From assembly GCF_000218895.1 (NCBI RefSeq), contig NC_015703.1, forward strand, positions 4,291,001 through 4,355,000: DNA of 64,000 nucleotides. The letters are read 5' to 3'. This DNA is from Runella slithyformis DSM 19594 (GTDB taxonomy: Bacteria > Bacteroidota > Bacteroidia > Cytophagales > Spirosomataceae). Positions 7,874-17,416 of this stretch are shown here, one piece after another (position 1 is the stretch's first letter; every line of letters starts with the position of its first letter). A program made the translations under genes and the position numbers. The notes beneath the pieces are model-generated. The model searched no databases. It was not told the origin of the DNA and saw only the letters and a list, made by a program, of their open reading frames with translations.

Positions 7874-8272
7874 ATGAAATCATTCATTCAATCTTGTGTA
7901 GCCGTTATTTTGTTAAGTTCGTCGTCGGTAGTGGCGCAAAGTGCCTCCATCAACTCGCCGCACAACTATAAGCGCCCTGTTTCGCAGCGCGCATCGCAGA
8001 GTCAGGCCGCCTTAGTGGTTCCCTCCAATGAGCGCCCGGTACCTCTGAAGTTGCAAAATAACCTTACGTCAGTTCACAATTATAAACGGCAGGGAACAAC
8101 CAATTTTGCGCAGGAAGCCACCGTGGTCATGAGCGTTCCAACCATTGGAATTGAACCTCAAAATCCGCTGGTATTGCCCAATCACTATAAAAGCCATGCT
8201 AAACCTGCCTCGGTAGAAATGCAGATTGCCCGTAAGAATGAAAAGCCGAAGGTCGATACATTGAGCAGATAA
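7874..8272 (+). CDS. Small secreted protein with repeated NYKR motifs
   Basis: A 132-residue protein of no recognised family. A signal peptide (1-22, ending VVAQ) is followed by a basic, Ser/Pro/Gln-rich mature chain without obvious fold. A short motif recurs: HNYKRP at residues 30-35, HNYKRQ at 68-73 and NHYKSH at 103-108. It is driven by promoter P3, so it is probably induced with the SPFH lipoprotein and the membrane coiled-coil protein. The repeated aromatic/basic motif could bind envelope polymers or a metal through its histidines; this is speculation. A terminator follows at 8386. Confidence 0.75.
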   Translation: MKSFIQSCVAVILLSSSSVVAQSASINSPHNYKRPVSQRASQSQAALVVPSNERPVPLKLQNNLTSVHNYKRQGTTNFAQEATVVMSVPTIGIEPQNPLVLPNHYKSHAKPASVEMQIARKNEKPKVDTLSR

Positions 8273-8385
8273 AAATATGTATCATAAGGGAGGTAAAGTC
8301 TTTACTTATGAATACCCTCGCCGACCGATGTGAGGAGCACCGGAAAGCACCATTTCGTTTAGATTAAGAATATTATTGTGAATAG

Positions 8386-8416
8386 TTCCTCCGGGATTTT
8401 CCCGGAGGAACTTTTG
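8386..8416. terminator. Bidirectional intrinsic terminator
   Basis: TTCCTCCGGGA and CCCGGAGGAA form a tight stem-loop followed by CTTTTG. It lies between two convergent genes. Confidence 0.8.
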
Positions 8417-8445
8417 CGTTATGCCGGTTCTATAATAAGAAGGAT

Positions 8446-9213
8446 TTATTTTTGACAGAAGTAGATTACTTCGTTGGCAGGAAGCGCGTAGCGTTTTACT
8501 TCTTCAGGAGTAAGTTCAGCCATCACAAAACGGTCTTCCGTTACGCTGAAACCGCCCTGTTCAAGACGTTGGCCGTAGTCGCGACCGAAAAGACGCAGGT
8601 GGTCGTCCTGCCAATAATGTTTTTCCCGCTCTTTGGGGTCTGTGATGGTAGGGTCTTCGAATGTGGTTGCCCTTGACCAATCCTGCGGTGATTGTATGAT
8701 GGCCCAACCGCCGGGTTTCAACACCCGGTACAGTTCAGACATCGCTTTGATATCATCATCTACATGTTCCATAACGTGATTACAGAAAGCCACGTCAAAC
8801 GTATTGGCGTCAAAAGGAATTTGATGAATGTCCATTTTGACCTTTGCCAACGGCGACTCAATGTCGGCAGTGATGTAGTCCAGATTTTTCATTTTCTCAA
8901 AACGGTCAATGAAACAATACTCCGGTGCTACGTGAAGCAGTTTGAGGTTTTGTTTGAAAAACGGTGTTTTGCGTTGCAGATATAGGTACATCAATCGGTG
9001 GCGCTCAAGCGATAAACAGTTGGGACACAGGGCATTTTCTCTTCCTGAACGGCGACCATAGGGTAGAAATTTTCGGTATTTGCTGCCGCAGACGCTGCAT
9101 TCTACGCCTTTGCCAAGGTAAAGCACCGATAGGGCTTTGGCCCCAAAATGGCTGACCAACTGTAAATATTTGCGCGGTACATGCCGCAACACCCAACTGA
9201 TGATGTCTTTCAT
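8446..9213 (-). CDS. Class I SAM-dependent methyltransferase with N-terminal zinc-ribbon-like motif
   Basis: A 255-residue methyltransferase. The N-terminus has a possible four-cysteine cluster, CSVC (about 39-42) and CPNC (about 62-65). A Methyltransf_11-type domain follows: LLHVAPEYCF as motif I, TADIES, VAFCNHVMEHVDDD as motif IV/post I, and LKPGGWAIIQSP. The GxGxG of motif I is degenerate (HVAPEY), as in a subgroup of sugar or lipid modifying enzymes. It ends next to a terminator and is monocistronic. The substrate is unknown. Confidence 0.82.
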   Translation of the reverse strand: MKDIISWVLRHVPRKYLQLVSHFGAKALSVLYLGKGVECSVCGSKYRKFLPYGRRSGRENALCPNCLSLERHRLMYLYLQRKTPFFKQNLKLLHVAPEYCFIDRFEKMKNLDYITADIESPLAKVKMDIHQIPFDANTFDVAFCNHVMEHVDDDIKAMSELYRVLKPGGWAIIQSPQDWSRATTFEDPTITDPKEREKHYWQDDHLRLFGRDYGQRLEQGGFSVTEDRFVMAELTPEEVKRYALPANEVIYFCQK

Positions 9214-9306
9214 TCGTGAATTTTATAAAATTTTTATGCAACAAGTCCTGCAAAGTTTTTACTTTTCGAATTAAAAGCAAAACCTAAAAAGACACCTACA
9301 ACAAAG

Positions 9307-9663
9307 ATGATTCCAAAAACGTCAAAACCGCCCGGTCAAAAACTGGTAAAACGTATGAGCTCCAAAACCAAGTGGCTGTTGTTGGCCCCGGCAAGTTTGG
9401 TGGTGATCGGTTATGGCCTGTGTGTATTCAGTGAGGCAGGTCATTTAAAACATACCAATGCTCCTTTTCGGCAATGGTTTTTGATGGGAACGTATAGCTT
9501 GATCGTCATCAATGCCGGTATTTCGCTGTTTGGGCAGGCCGTTATTTTTCGCGTGCAATACCAATACCGTCAGGAGGTGCGTCGCAAACTTAAAAAAATG
9601 CAAAAGGAGTTGGAGAATACCCTTAAAAAGAAAAATGCCGCTCAAGGCGGCAAGATTGGTTAG
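9307..9663 (+). CDS. Hypothetical two-TM membrane protein
   Basis: A 118-residue protein with two membrane helices (about 22-41, and 57-79) and a basic coiled-coil-like tail rich in Lys/Glu (YRQEVRRKLKKMQKELENTL). No family is recognised. Its stop codon overlaps the stop of the convergent 49-residue gene at 9660-9809 by 3 bp. The tail is likely cytoplasmic by the positive-inside rule. Confidence 0.7.
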   Translation: MIPKTSKPPGQKLVKRMSSKTKWLLLAPASLVVIGYGLCVFSEAGHLKHTNAPFRQWFLMGTYSLIVINAGISLFGQAVIFRVQYQYRQEVRRKLKKMQKELENTLKKKNAAQGGKIG

Positions 9664-9809
9664 GCTTTGGCGGCAAACTCTGCCTTGATTGCCTCAATAT
9701 CAATTTTCTTAATTTCCGGTTTCCACGTGCGGTGCTTGATCAGCGCCTCTTTGTTTTGTGGAATCATTACGTTGCGCTTTGCTTTGCGCAAAAGTTTGGT
9801 CACGCCCAT
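9660..9809 (-). CDS. Conserved-looking basic 49-residue protein
   Basis: Translation from the ATG at 9809 gives a 49-residue, lysine-rich product starting MGVTKLLRKAKRNVMIP and ending EAIKAEFAAKA. Although short, it has a perfect -7 box (TATTTTTG, minus strand 9850-9857) 41 bp upstream. Its two-helix, highly basic composition looks like a ribosome- or nucleic-acid-associated small protein (inference). It ends convergently with the 9307-9663 gene. Confidence 0.68.
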   Translation of the reverse strand: MGVTKLLRKAKRNVMIPQNKEALIKHRTWKPEIKKIDIEAIKAEFAAKA

Positions 9810-9849
9810 TGTAGTATTATCTTTTAATGTTGATTCTAAAATTGAGCCG

Positions 9850-9857
9850 CAAAAATA
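9850..9857 (-). promoter_or_regulatory. -7 box for the 49-residue gene
   Basis: Minus-strand TATTTTTG, a perfect TAnnTTTG match, upstream of the ATG at 9809. Confidence 0.6.
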
Positions 9858-9912
9858 CGGACTTCTTTCCGAAAAAAATAAACCCAGTGCCTATTTTTTT
9901 CAGGGAGGATGC

Positions 9913-9920
9913 TACTTTTG
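9913..9920 (+). promoter_or_regulatory. -7 box for hisS
   Basis: TACTTTTG, a perfect TAnnTTTG match, about 80 bp before hisS. The leader contains short repeated words (AGTGG/ACCAC) that could form a weak hairpin. Confidence 0.6.
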
Positions 9921-10001
9921 CGGTTTAACAGTGGGTAGTGGCTTGTGAATAGTGGCTATTACTACCCAATCACGAACCACTAATCAACAACCGCCAAAAT
10001 A

Positions 10002-11363
10002 ATGAGTAAACCTTCTCTGGCCCGTGGAACGCGCGATTTTGGGCCCGCGCAAATGACCGGGCGAAACTATATCTTTGATACCGTTCGACGGGTTTTTCAA
10101 CGCTATGGATTTTTACCCATCGAAACACCCGCCATCGAAAATCTTTCCGTATTGATGGGAAAATACGGTGACGAAGGCGATCAACTCCTTTTTAAAATCC
10201 TGAATTCGGGAAATTTTGCCGAAGGCATTACCGAAGAACAACTTCAGGAAGGCTATAAAAAACTCACGCTCAAAGTCTCCGAAAAAGGATTGCGATATGA
10301 TCTGACCGTGCCCTTTGCCCGGTTCGTGGTCATGAATCGCAGCGATCTGGTGATGCCCTTCAAACGTTACCAAATTCAGCCCGTATGGCGGGCTGACCGT
10401 CCGCAACGGGGGCGTTACCGCGAGTTTTATCAGTGTGATGCCGATGTCGTCGGGACTGATTCGCTCCTGTGTGAAGCCGAGATCGTGCTGATGATCCATG
10501 AAGTATTGCGCGGATTGGGCATCATGGATTTTACCGTCAAAATCAACAATCGCAAGATTTTAAGCGGTATTGCCGAAGTCATCGGTGCGCCCGGTCAGGA
10601 AGGGCCGATGTGCGTGGCGATTGATAAATTGGATAAGATCGGCAAAGAAAAAGTGGAGCAGGAATTGCTGGAGCGTGGCTTTTCGGCGGAAGCCATTGAA
10701 AAATTGCAACCGATCTATGTATTGGCTAATAATCAAACCGATAGTTTTGCAAACCTCCGCCAATGGCTGGCCGGCTCAGAGATTGGCACCAAAGGCATAA
10801 CCGAACTGGAAGAAGTATGGGCAAAAGTAAAGAACTTTGGCTTAGCTTCTCCTCAATTGCAATTGGACGTAACACTGGCCCGTGGTTTAAGCTACTATAC
10901 AGGTGCTATTTTTGAAGTAAAAGCCAACGGAGTCCAAATGGGAAGTATCTCCGGCGGTGGTCGTTACGATAATCTCACGGGCACGTTCGGGATGCCCGGC
11001 CTTTCTGGCGTAGGGATTTCGTTTGGCGTGGACCGTATCTACGACGTGATGGAAGAGCTGAAGCTTTTTCCTGACAATCAGTCGGTTTCTACCCAACTCA
11101 TGCTCACCAATTTTGACGCTGATGCCGAGGCCTACGGATTGGGTGTGTTGCGTCAACTGCGCGAAGCGGGTATCAATGCCGAGCTGTATCCCGACGCCTC
11201 CAAGCTTAAAAAACAATTCGACTACGCCGACCGTAAACGCATTCCGTACGTGCTGATCATCGGCTCGGAAGAAATTCAAACGGGGGTGCTCTCCCTCAAA
11301 AACATGCATACGGGCGAGCAGCAGAAGTTGACTTTGGAGGAGATATTGACTCGTATGGCCTGA
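10002..11363 (+). CDS. hisS: Histidyl-tRNA synthetase
   Basis: A 453-residue class II aminoacyl-tRNA synthetase that charges tRNA-His. Motif 1 begins at RGTRDFGPAQM, motif 2 reads RADRPQRGRYREFYQCD, the histidine-specific signature is LDVTLARGLSYYTGAIFEV, and motif 3 is GVGISFGVDRI. The C-terminal anticodon-binding domain (about 355-453) is present, so the enzyme is full length. It is preceded by a perfect -7 box and followed by a bidirectional terminator, so it is monocistronic. Confidence 0.97.
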   Translation: MSKPSLARGTRDFGPAQMTGRNYIFDTVRRVFQRYGFLPIETPAIENLSVLMGKYGDEGDQLLFKILNSGNFAEGITEEQLQEGYKKLTLKVSEKGLRYDLTVPFARFVVMNRSDLVMPFKRYQIQPVWRADRPQRGRYREFYQCDADVVGTDSLLCEAEIVLMIHEVLRGLGIMDFTVKINNRKILSGIAEVIGAPGQEGPMCVAIDKLDKIGKEKVEQELLERGFSAEAIEKLQPIYVLANNQTDSFANLRQWLAGSEIGTKGITELEEVWAKVKNFGLASPQLQLDVTLARGLSYYTGAIFEVKANGVQMGSISGGGRYDNLTGTFGMPGLSGVGISFGVDRIYDVMEELKLFPDNQSVSTQLMLTNFDADAEAYGLGVLRQLREAGINAELYPDASKLKKQFDYADRKRIPYVLIIGSEEIQTGVLSLKNMHTGEQQKLTLEEILTRMA

Positions 11364-11407
11364 TAAACCGGTTGGCCTAATTTCGAATCTTTGGAATACC
11401 TAACAAT

Positions 11408-11442
11408 AAAGGCTGCGAAGATATACTCCGCAGCCTTTATTA
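11408..11442. terminator. Bidirectional terminator between hisS and yidC
   Basis: AAAGGCTGCG (11408-11417) pairs perfectly with CGCAGCCTTT (11429-11438) with A/T tracts on both sides. Confidence 0.88.
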
Positions 11443-11459
11443 TATTGAAAAAGTACTTT

Positions 11460-13340
11460 CTATGGATTTTTCTTCTTTAGTTGTTGGCGTTTTGCCTCGG
11501 TTTGCTTCTTAGCATCATCCGCCTGCTTTTTCGCTTCTTCGGCGGCTTTCATGGAGCGCTCCAGAATGTCGGAAAACTTCGATTTCTTTTTCACTCCCGA
11601 CGCGATCTTCTTGCGGTTTTCTTCTAAAATCCCGCGAATCTTATCATCATTGACAAAACGACGGATGATCTGCTGCTGAAGAATGGTGACAACGTTGGAA
11701 ACCAAGTAATAAAAGCTCAACCCTGCCGGGAAGGAGTTCATGATGAACATAAACATGACCGGCATGAAGTACGTCAACATACGCATGTCGGGCATGCCCG
11801 GTTGCTGTACCTGTGTAGGCGTAATTTGGTTGTTGTACCATGCGTACACCAACTGCGATACCGTCATGGCCAGGGTGAAAATACTGACGTGTGCTCCGTA
11901 GAACGGAATCGCGAACGGCAACTTAATGGGGGCATCGTAGGTAGAAAGGTCTTTGGCCCATAAGAAAGCTTCCTGACGCAACTCAATCAGGTTAGGAAAC
12001 AGAAAGAACAGCGACATCAGGATCGGCATCGTCGCCAATACCGGAATACAGCCACTCAACGGACTGACGCCCACTTGCTGATAGAGTTTCATTTGCTCCT
12101 GCTGCATCTTGGCGGCATCGTCGCCTACTTTTTCGCGTATCACGGCGAGCTCGGGGGCGAGCATCCGCATTTTCGCCATACTCACGTACGATTTATACAC
12201 GAGCGGTGTCATGACGAGCTTGACGATCAGTACCAAAACGATGATCAACAGTCCGTAGTTGCTGAAATATTTCTCAAGAAAGTTGAACATCGGCACAAAG
12301 AAAAATTTGTTGAGCGGGCGCAGAATGGCATAGCCCAAATCCACGTTGTCGCCAAAATCAGGGGCGGCTTTCACTTCCTTTACGACCTGATAATCATTAG
12401 GGCCGTAGAACAGCTGAAAGTTTCCTTTGCCCGCCTTTAAATCAGCCGTAGCGATTGAGCCTTCACTTTGCATGGTTTTGATGTAGGTCGTATCAGAGAC
12501 ATCTACCAGCGATTTGAGGGTTACATTGCTCAGTGCCGTTCCTTTTGTAATAAAGGCCGTTAAGAAATATTTGTTTTTGTGCGAAAACCAGGAAACAGGC
12601 TTCTCAATTTTTTCTTCTACGTTATCGCTTTGTCCGCGGCCAATGTCCGAAAGCGAACCGTCAGAGTAGTAGTTAGTGGTTACGACCTTGCGGTTTTCCG
12701 CCATGTCGTTGTCCAATTGCTTCAACTTGTCCTGCCACACCAAGCGCGTAGGCTCATTTTTGACAAGGGCATCCAATCCGACCAACTGTACATCGTAATC
12801 GATCAGGTAGCCATTTCCCTGAACGGTATACGTCTGTTCAACGTACTGATTGGTTCCTAAAGGCAGACGAAACGAGATTTTGGCTGATTTGCCGGTTGTA
12901 ATGGTTTGGCTTTGCGCATCCGTTGTAAAATATAATTCCGAAAGATTAACGGTTCCTTTGTTGGTAGGCAGTTCAAGGCTGAAGGCACTGCTTTGTTCAT
13001 CAATAAGGTACAGAGGTTGCAACGTGTAGGTTTTGTATTTTTTGAGCAATACTTCTTTTACATTTCCTCCCTTGGTACTGAAGGTGACACGCACGTCGTC
13101 ATTTTCAACCACAATGTCTTGGGCGGTTCCCTGTGCCGCACTTGCAAAATCACCATAGACTGCTTTGGCAGCAACGGAATCTAATTTCTTTAGGGCCGGG
13201 GTGGCGGCCGTTGGGCTGGGTTTGTTTTTGGTTTGCTCCGTTGGATTAGGCTTAGCGGGCTCAGGACTCGGGGCTAACAGCTGATACCCAATCAGCATCG
13301 TCATGATCAGCGCTAATCCAATGATTTGATTTCTCTCCAT
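11460..13340 (-). CDS. yidC: Membrane protein insertase YidC
   Basis: A 626-residue Gram-negative-type YidC/Oxa1 insertase that inserts proteins into the inner membrane. It has an N-terminal helix (MERNQIIGLALIMTMLIGY), a large periplasmic beta domain (about 60-350), and the conserved Oxa1 core with PLVYKSYVSMAKMR, GVSPLSGCIPVLATMPILM and the TM pair near PAGLSFYYLVSNVVTI. The tail is long, basic and rich in K/A/E (about 575-626), as in other Bacteroidota, and may contact ribosomes. A -7 box lies at 13456-13463. yidD, its usual partner, lies separately at 26434. Confidence 0.97.
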   Translation of the reverse strand: MERNQIIGLALIMTMLIGYQLLAPSPEPAKPNPTEQTKNKPSPTAATPALKKLDSVAAKAVYGDFASAAQGTAQDIVVENDDVRVTFSTKGGNVKEVLLKKYKTYTLQPLYLIDEQSSAFSLELPTNKGTVNLSELYFTTDAQSQTITTGKSAKISFRLPLGTNQYVEQTYTVQGNGYLIDYDVQLVGLDALVKNEPTRLVWQDKLKQLDNDMAENRKVVTTNYYSDGSLSDIGRGQSDNVEEKIEKPVSWFSHKNKYFLTAFITKGTALSNVTLKSLVDVSDTTYIKTMQSEGSIATADLKAGKGNFQLFYGPNDYQVVKEVKAAPDFGDNVDLGYAILRPLNKFFFVPMFNFLEKYFSNYGLLIIVLVLIVKLVMTPLVYKSYVSMAKMRMLAPELAVIREKVGDDAAKMQQEQMKLYQQVGVSPLSGCIPVLATMPILMSLFFLFPNLIELRQEAFLWAKDLSTYDAPIKLPFAIPFYGAHVSIFTLAMTVSQLVYAWYNNQITPTQVQQPGMPDMRMLTYFMPVMFMFIMNSFPAGLSFYYLVSNVVTILQQQIIRRFVNDDKIRGILEENRKKIASGVKKKSKFSDILERSMKAAEEAKKQADDAKKQTEAKRQQLKKKNP

Positions 13341-13771
13341 TTGTTTGGTTTTGACGTTATATGTTACACGCGTTCCGTTAGCTGTCGATTCGTTTAGTCT
13401 CTTTGTGTGAATGACGTTAAGCGGAAACGTTTAACTTTCTTTTTAAAAACGGCTGCAAAGTTAGTGAGTTTTCAAGAAATAGTAGTTGAAGGAAGGATAA
13501 GCGGTAGTATTTTAGTGAAAATTTAACCTAAAACATTAAAAAATAAATAATAGGTGAAAATTTTCTTGACACAATCACGTTTTAGAGTTATCATTGCGAA
13601 ACTTTCCGGCAGTACTGCGGTTGCAATCTAGTTCCTGTTCACCCAAACACCGCCTCTCTTGTTCAGTTTCAGCTTACATTCAGAAAATTTCCCGGTTTGC
13701 TCTCTAATTGTTAAACACTTAATAGTCAACGATTTTATTGCGTAAAGATTCTCTTTACTCTCCTCCATTTT
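13341..13771. other. Intergenic region between yidC and rho
   Basis: A 431-bp divergent promoter region. It holds the yidC -7 box and, directly before rho, a short palindrome GTAAAGA-TTC-TCTTTAC (about 13742-13758). No -7 consensus for rho was found. The rest is AT-rich with no recognisable feature. Confidence 0.5.
13456..13463 (-). promoter_or_regulatory. -7 box for yidC
   Basis: Minus-strand TAACTTTG, a perfect TAnnTTTG match, giving a leader of about 110 nt before the ATG at 13340. Confidence 0.55.
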
Positions 13772-15598
13772 ATGCTCAGCATTGACGATCTTAACCTCAA
13801 GCTCCTGTCCGAGCTACGGGTACTTGCCGAAAAAATCGGTATCAAAGACCAAAACAAGTATTCTAAAAAAGACCTCATTAACCGAATTTTCGAACAGCAA
13901 ACGGCCTCAGCAACTACCGAAGCTGCCGCACCGCCTAAGCGCATTCGTAAACCAAGCAGCAGTACGCCTGCTCCCACACCTTCTATCCCCGAAACTGTAC
14001 CCATAGCAGAAGAAAAGCCTGCTGCGCCCGTTGCCCGGGCAGAAGTAAAAGTCGAGAAAAAAGTAGAGCAGGTAGTAAAGCAAACGCCTATTGCCCCCAA
14101 GCGTCCTCAGAATCACTCTTTTGGGTCAGATAATTCTGACAAACGTTCTAAACGACAGCGAATACAAAAAGAAAAAGACGAAGAACCTGAACTTTCCTTT
14201 TTCAACGCTCCTCAAGCTGCCTCAGTGCCTCAGCCGCAGGAACCCACTGCCATTTCCGAAGAAATGGTTCCGTCTTCATTGATGGAAGAGGGACAGGATT
14301 TTGATGATCTTAAAATCGAACTGCCTGAGGAAGAATTTTTAGATACTTCTTTTATTACAGACAGCCTGGAAGCAGAACCGGCAGTCGAGCCTCCCAAGCC
14401 CGAGGAACGTCCGCGCGAATACCGCGGGGATGATGTTCACAACAAGATCAAACGGCAGTATAACAACTACGTCAAAGAGTTTGACGGATTGATTGTCAAC
14501 GAAGGGGTACTCGAAATCATGTCGGATGGCGGATACGGATTCCTGCGTTCGGCTGATTATAATTACCTCGCCAGTCCGGATGACATTTATGTATCACCGT
14601 CACAAATCAAACTTTTCGGTTTGAAGACCGGCGACAGTATTCGGGGCTCTGTGCGTCCGCCCAAAGAAGGCGAAAAATATTTTGCCCTGCTGCGTGTGGA
14701 AACGGTGAACGGTAAAACGACCGAAGAGATCCGTGATCGTATTCCGTTTGAATACCTGACGCCTTTATTTCCCGAGGAACATATTAAACTGAGCGGTAAA
14801 GCCGATAACTACTCCGCACGGGTATTGGATTTATTTGCACCGATTGGAAAAGGACAGCGGGGTATGATCGTGGCGCAGCCCAAAACGGGTAAAACGGTAT
14901 TGCTGAAAGAAATTGCCAACGCCATTACGCGCAATCATCCCGAGATATACCTCATCATCCTCCTCATTGACGAACGTCCGGAAGAGGTGACCGATATGCA
15001 GCGCAGTGTGCGGGCCGAAGTGATTTCGTCTACTTTTGATGAGCAGGCCGACCGCCACGTAAAAGTATCGGGCATGGTGCTTGAAAAAGCTAAACGGATG
15101 GTAGAGTGCGGTCACGATGTGGTGATTCTGCTGGACTCCATTACCCGTCTGGCACGGGCTTACAATACTGTGACACCGGCGTCGGGTAAAATCCTGTCGG
15201 GTGGGGTGGATGCCAACGCATTGCACAAACCCAAGCGCTTTTTCGGCGCGGCCCGTAACGTGGAGCACGGCGGCTCACTGACCATTATTGCCACGGCGTT
15301 GATTGATACCGGTTCTAAAATGGACGAAGTGATCTTTGAAGAATTCAAAGGAACGGGTAACATGGAACTCCAACTTGACCGTCGATTGGCCAACAAACGT
15401 ATTTATCCGGCCGTTGACGTCATGGCTTCGGGAACGCGTCGCGAAGATTTGTTGCTTGATAAAGAAACACTCCAACGGATGTGGATTCTGCGTAAGCACT
15501 TATCAGACATGAACCCCAACGAGGCGATGGACTTCCTGCTCGACCGCATGAAAGGCACCCGAAGCAACGAAGAATTTTTGGTTTCAATGAACCGGTAA
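13772..15598 (+). CDS. rho: Transcription termination factor Rho
   Basis: A 608-residue Rho hexameric RNA helicase. The N-terminal Rho_N helix-extension-helix is at about 1-45 ([20 protein letters not shown]). A long low-complexity insertion rich in P/A/E/K follows (about 50-215), a known feature of Bacteroidota Rho. The RNA-binding domain begins near [16 protein letters not shown], and the ATPase core has Walker A AQPKTGKT (about 368-375), LIDERPEEV and [16 protein letters not shown]. It is about 190 residues longer than E. coli Rho because of the insertion. A strong terminator follows directly. Confidence 0.97.
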   Translation: MLSIDDLNLKLLSELRVLAEKIGIKDQNKYSKKDLINRIFEQQTASATTEAAAPPKRIRKPSSSTPAPTPSIPETVPIAEEKPAAPVARAEVKVEKKVEQVVKQTPIAPKRPQNHSFGSDNSDKRSKRQRIQKEKDEEPELSFFNAPQAASVPQPQEPTAISEEMVPSSLMEEGQDFDDLKIELPEEEFLDTSFITDSLEAEPAVEPPKPEERPREYRGDDVHNKIKRQYNNYVKEFDGLIVNEGVLEIMSDGGYGFLRSADYNYLASPDDIYVSPSQIKLFGLKTGDSIRGSVRPPKEGEKYFALLRVETVNGKTTEEIRDRIPFEYLTPLFPEEHIKLSGKADNYSARVLDLFAPIGKGQRGMIVAQPKTGKTVLLKEIANAITRNHPEIYLIILLIDERPEEVTDMQRSVRAEVISSTFDEQADRHVKVSGMVLEKAKRMVECGHDVVILLDSITRLARAYNTVTPASGKILSGGVDANALHKPKRFFGAARNVEHGGSLTIIATALIDTGSKMDEVIFEEFKGTGNMELQLDRRLANKRIYPAVDVMASGTRREDLLLDKETLQRMWILRKHLSDMNPNEAMDFLLDRMKGTRSNEEFLVSMNR

Positions 15599-15617
15599 TT
15601 CAACCGATAGTAATTGA

Positions 15618-15656
15618 ACGGGGCTGTCTCATATTTTGAGACAGCCCCGTTTTTTT
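15618..15656 (+). terminator. Strong intrinsic terminator after rho
   Basis: ACGGGGCTGTCTCA pairs with TGAGACAGCCCCGT across a 5-nt loop, followed by a run of T. Confidence 0.93.
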
Positions 15657-15675
15657 GATACACAGGTGATATTTT

Positions 15676-16374
15676 TTACCCAATCAAAAACACCGTAGGT
15701 TTTCGGTGCAGATCGTAGGTTTTGGTTTTCCAGTCTTTGATCGAAAGCGTTTTGACGAAGCCGTCGGGAGCGGTCAGGTTGCAGGCGATGCAAAGCCGGG
15801 TGGTGAGTTCGCAATGCAGGAGCAGATCTTCCATGACCTGATTATTGCGGTAGGGCGTTTCTATAAACAATTGGGTTTGTTTTCGTGCCATGGCTTCCTT
15901 TTCGAGATACTTAATGGTCTTGACCCGTTGGGTGCGCTCAATGGGCAGATACCCGTGAAAGACAAACGATTGTCCGCTCAGGCCGGAGGCCATCAGAGCG
16001 AGCAGGAGAGAGGAAGGCCCAACCAGCGGAATGACCTCGATGTTGAGTTGATGCGCCAGTTTGACGGCGATCGCCCCGGGGTCGGCTACGCCCGGACAGC
16101 CTGCTTCTGACAGTATTCCGGCATTTTTGCCTTCCTTCATCAATGCCTTCAGTTGAGCCAGTGTTTCGGCTTCGGGTGTTTCTTTGTTGAGGTCATAAAA
16201 GGTCAGGTCATCAATGACTTTTCCCAATTTCAGCCCGCCGATAAAACGGCGGGCGCTGCGCAGGTTTTCGGCAAAAAATACCTCCAATTCTTTGACAGTT
16301 TCGGGGACTTGGGCGGAGAGTACATCGGCGGAGGTGTCGTCGGCGAGGGGCGTGGGAATGAGGTATAACTTCAT
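15676..16374 (-). CDS. RsmI-like SAM-dependent methylase (tetrapyrrole methylase fold)
   Basis: A 232-residue protein of the tetrapyrrole-methylase superfamily, close to the RsmI group that methylates 16S rRNA. It starts MKLYLIPTPLADD, and has SEAGCPGVADPGA and VIPLVGPSSLLLALMASG, the SAM-binding signatures of this fold, then FIETPYRNNQ. The ATG at 16374 overlaps the TGA of the upstream hydrolase gene in an ATGA motif, which fixes the start and indicates translational coupling. It lacks the C-terminal extension of longer RsmI proteins, so the exact substrate is uncertain. Confidence 0.85.
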   Translation of the reverse strand: MKLYLIPTPLADDTSADVLSAQVPETVKELEVFFAENLRSARRFIGGLKLGKVIDDLTFYDLNKETPEAETLAQLKALMKEGKNAGILSEAGCPGVADPGAIAVKLAHQLNIEVIPLVGPSSLLLALMASGLSGQSFVFHGYLPIERTQRVKTIKYLEKEAMARKQTQLFIETPYRNNQVMEDLLLHCELTTRLCIACNLTAPDGFVKTLSIKDWKTKTYDLHRKPTVFLIG

Positions 16375-17135
16375 TGTAAAAAGGTAACCAATGACTGCAC
16401 AAATGCTTGGGGCTGTTCGGCCTGTACCCAATGGCTTGCGCCTTCGATGGTGTCAACGGTGGAGTTGGGAAAGAGATGCTGAATGGTAGGAAGGTCTTTA
16501 TCGCGCACGTAACCCGATTTTTCGCCGCGCATAAACAGCGTCGGTTCGGACACGGTTCGTTGATTGACAAGGTCGTGACCAATGATCTCAATGTTTGCAT
16601 CAATAACGGGTAAATTGATCCGCCAGGCAAAAGTGCCGTCGTCGTTGCGATAAAGATTTTTGAGTAAAAATTGTCGTACAGAGGCACTTGGCTCATACCC
16701 ACGCAGAAGTTGATCGGCTTCCGAGCGGCTTTGCAGCGTTGCCAACGGAATGGCTTTCAGGCCCGCCAAAATTTCGGCGTGATGCACCCTGTACGAACGC
16801 GGAGCGATATCGACCACAACCAAGTGACTGAACGCGTCGGGATACTGCATGGCGTATTGCATCACGGTTTTTCCGCCCATTGAATGCCCCATTAAGATGG
16901 GCTTTTCCAGCCCCTGTTGTTGGATGAACTCGTGCAGATCATCCGCAAGCTCCGGATAGCTGTGCGTATCCGCGTGCGGCGAGCGCCCGTGATTGCGCTG
17001 GTCGACGGCGTAGACTGAAAATCCTTGGTCAGCAATTACTTTACTGATGGTGAGCCAATTGTCGCAGGAGCCGAAAAGACCGTGTAAAATAATCAAGGGA
17101 CGACCGGTCCCGACCTGACGAAAGAAAAGTTGCAT
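16371..17135 (-). CDS. Alpha/beta-fold hydrolase (YbfF-like esterase)
   Basis: A 254-residue alpha/beta hydrolase. The oxyanion HG is in IILHGLFGSCDNW, the nucleophile Ser is in GHSMGGKT (about residue 97), and the catalytic acid and His are likely in the region TLFMRGEKSGYV and IEGASHWVQ. These match the YbfF/short-chain acyl-esterase group. No signal peptide is seen. It is the first gene of a two-gene operon with the RsmI-like methylase. A minus-strand -7 box TAACTTTG lies at 17222-17229. Confidence 0.88.
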   Translation of the reverse strand: MQLFFRQVGTGRPLIILHGLFGSCDNWLTISKVIADQGFSVYAVDQRNHGRSPHADTHSYPELADDLHEFIQQQGLEKPILMGHSMGGKTVMQYAMQYPDAFSHLVVVDIAPRSYRVHHAEILAGLKAIPLATLQSRSEADQLLRGYEPSASVRQFLLKNLYRNDDGTFAWRINLPVIDANIEIIGHDLVNQRTVSEPTLFMRGEKSGYVRDKDLPTIQHLFPNSTVDTIEGASHWVQAEQPQAFVQSLVTFLQ

Positions 17136-17221
17136 GTGGGTTGTATGAAAATCGGTTTGACGTCACTGTTCATGGTACCGATGGAACGAGGGTTAGAAGC
17201 CAACGTTTTTGGTTGAAATAA

Positions 17222-17229
17222 CAAAGTTA
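17222..17229 (-). promoter_or_regulatory. -7 box for the hydrolase/RsmI-like operon
   Basis: Minus-strand TAACTTTG, a perfect TAnnTTTG match, about 87 bp before the ATG at 17135. Confidence 0.5.
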
Positions 17230-17416
17230 GTGATTTTGGGGAAGTTTTTCGGAGGAAGATTAGGTCATATAGGTTTTGAAGCCCAAGAGAATAAGCCCGG
17301 TTTTAGGGTTATAACTTTCCTCTACACGTTGAGTGGATTGATGGGCAAAGAATAATATTTTAAAGACAAGCCCAAGCTGTCGTTGATTCGGCAGAAGAGA
17401 CTTGCCTGTCAGTTCA

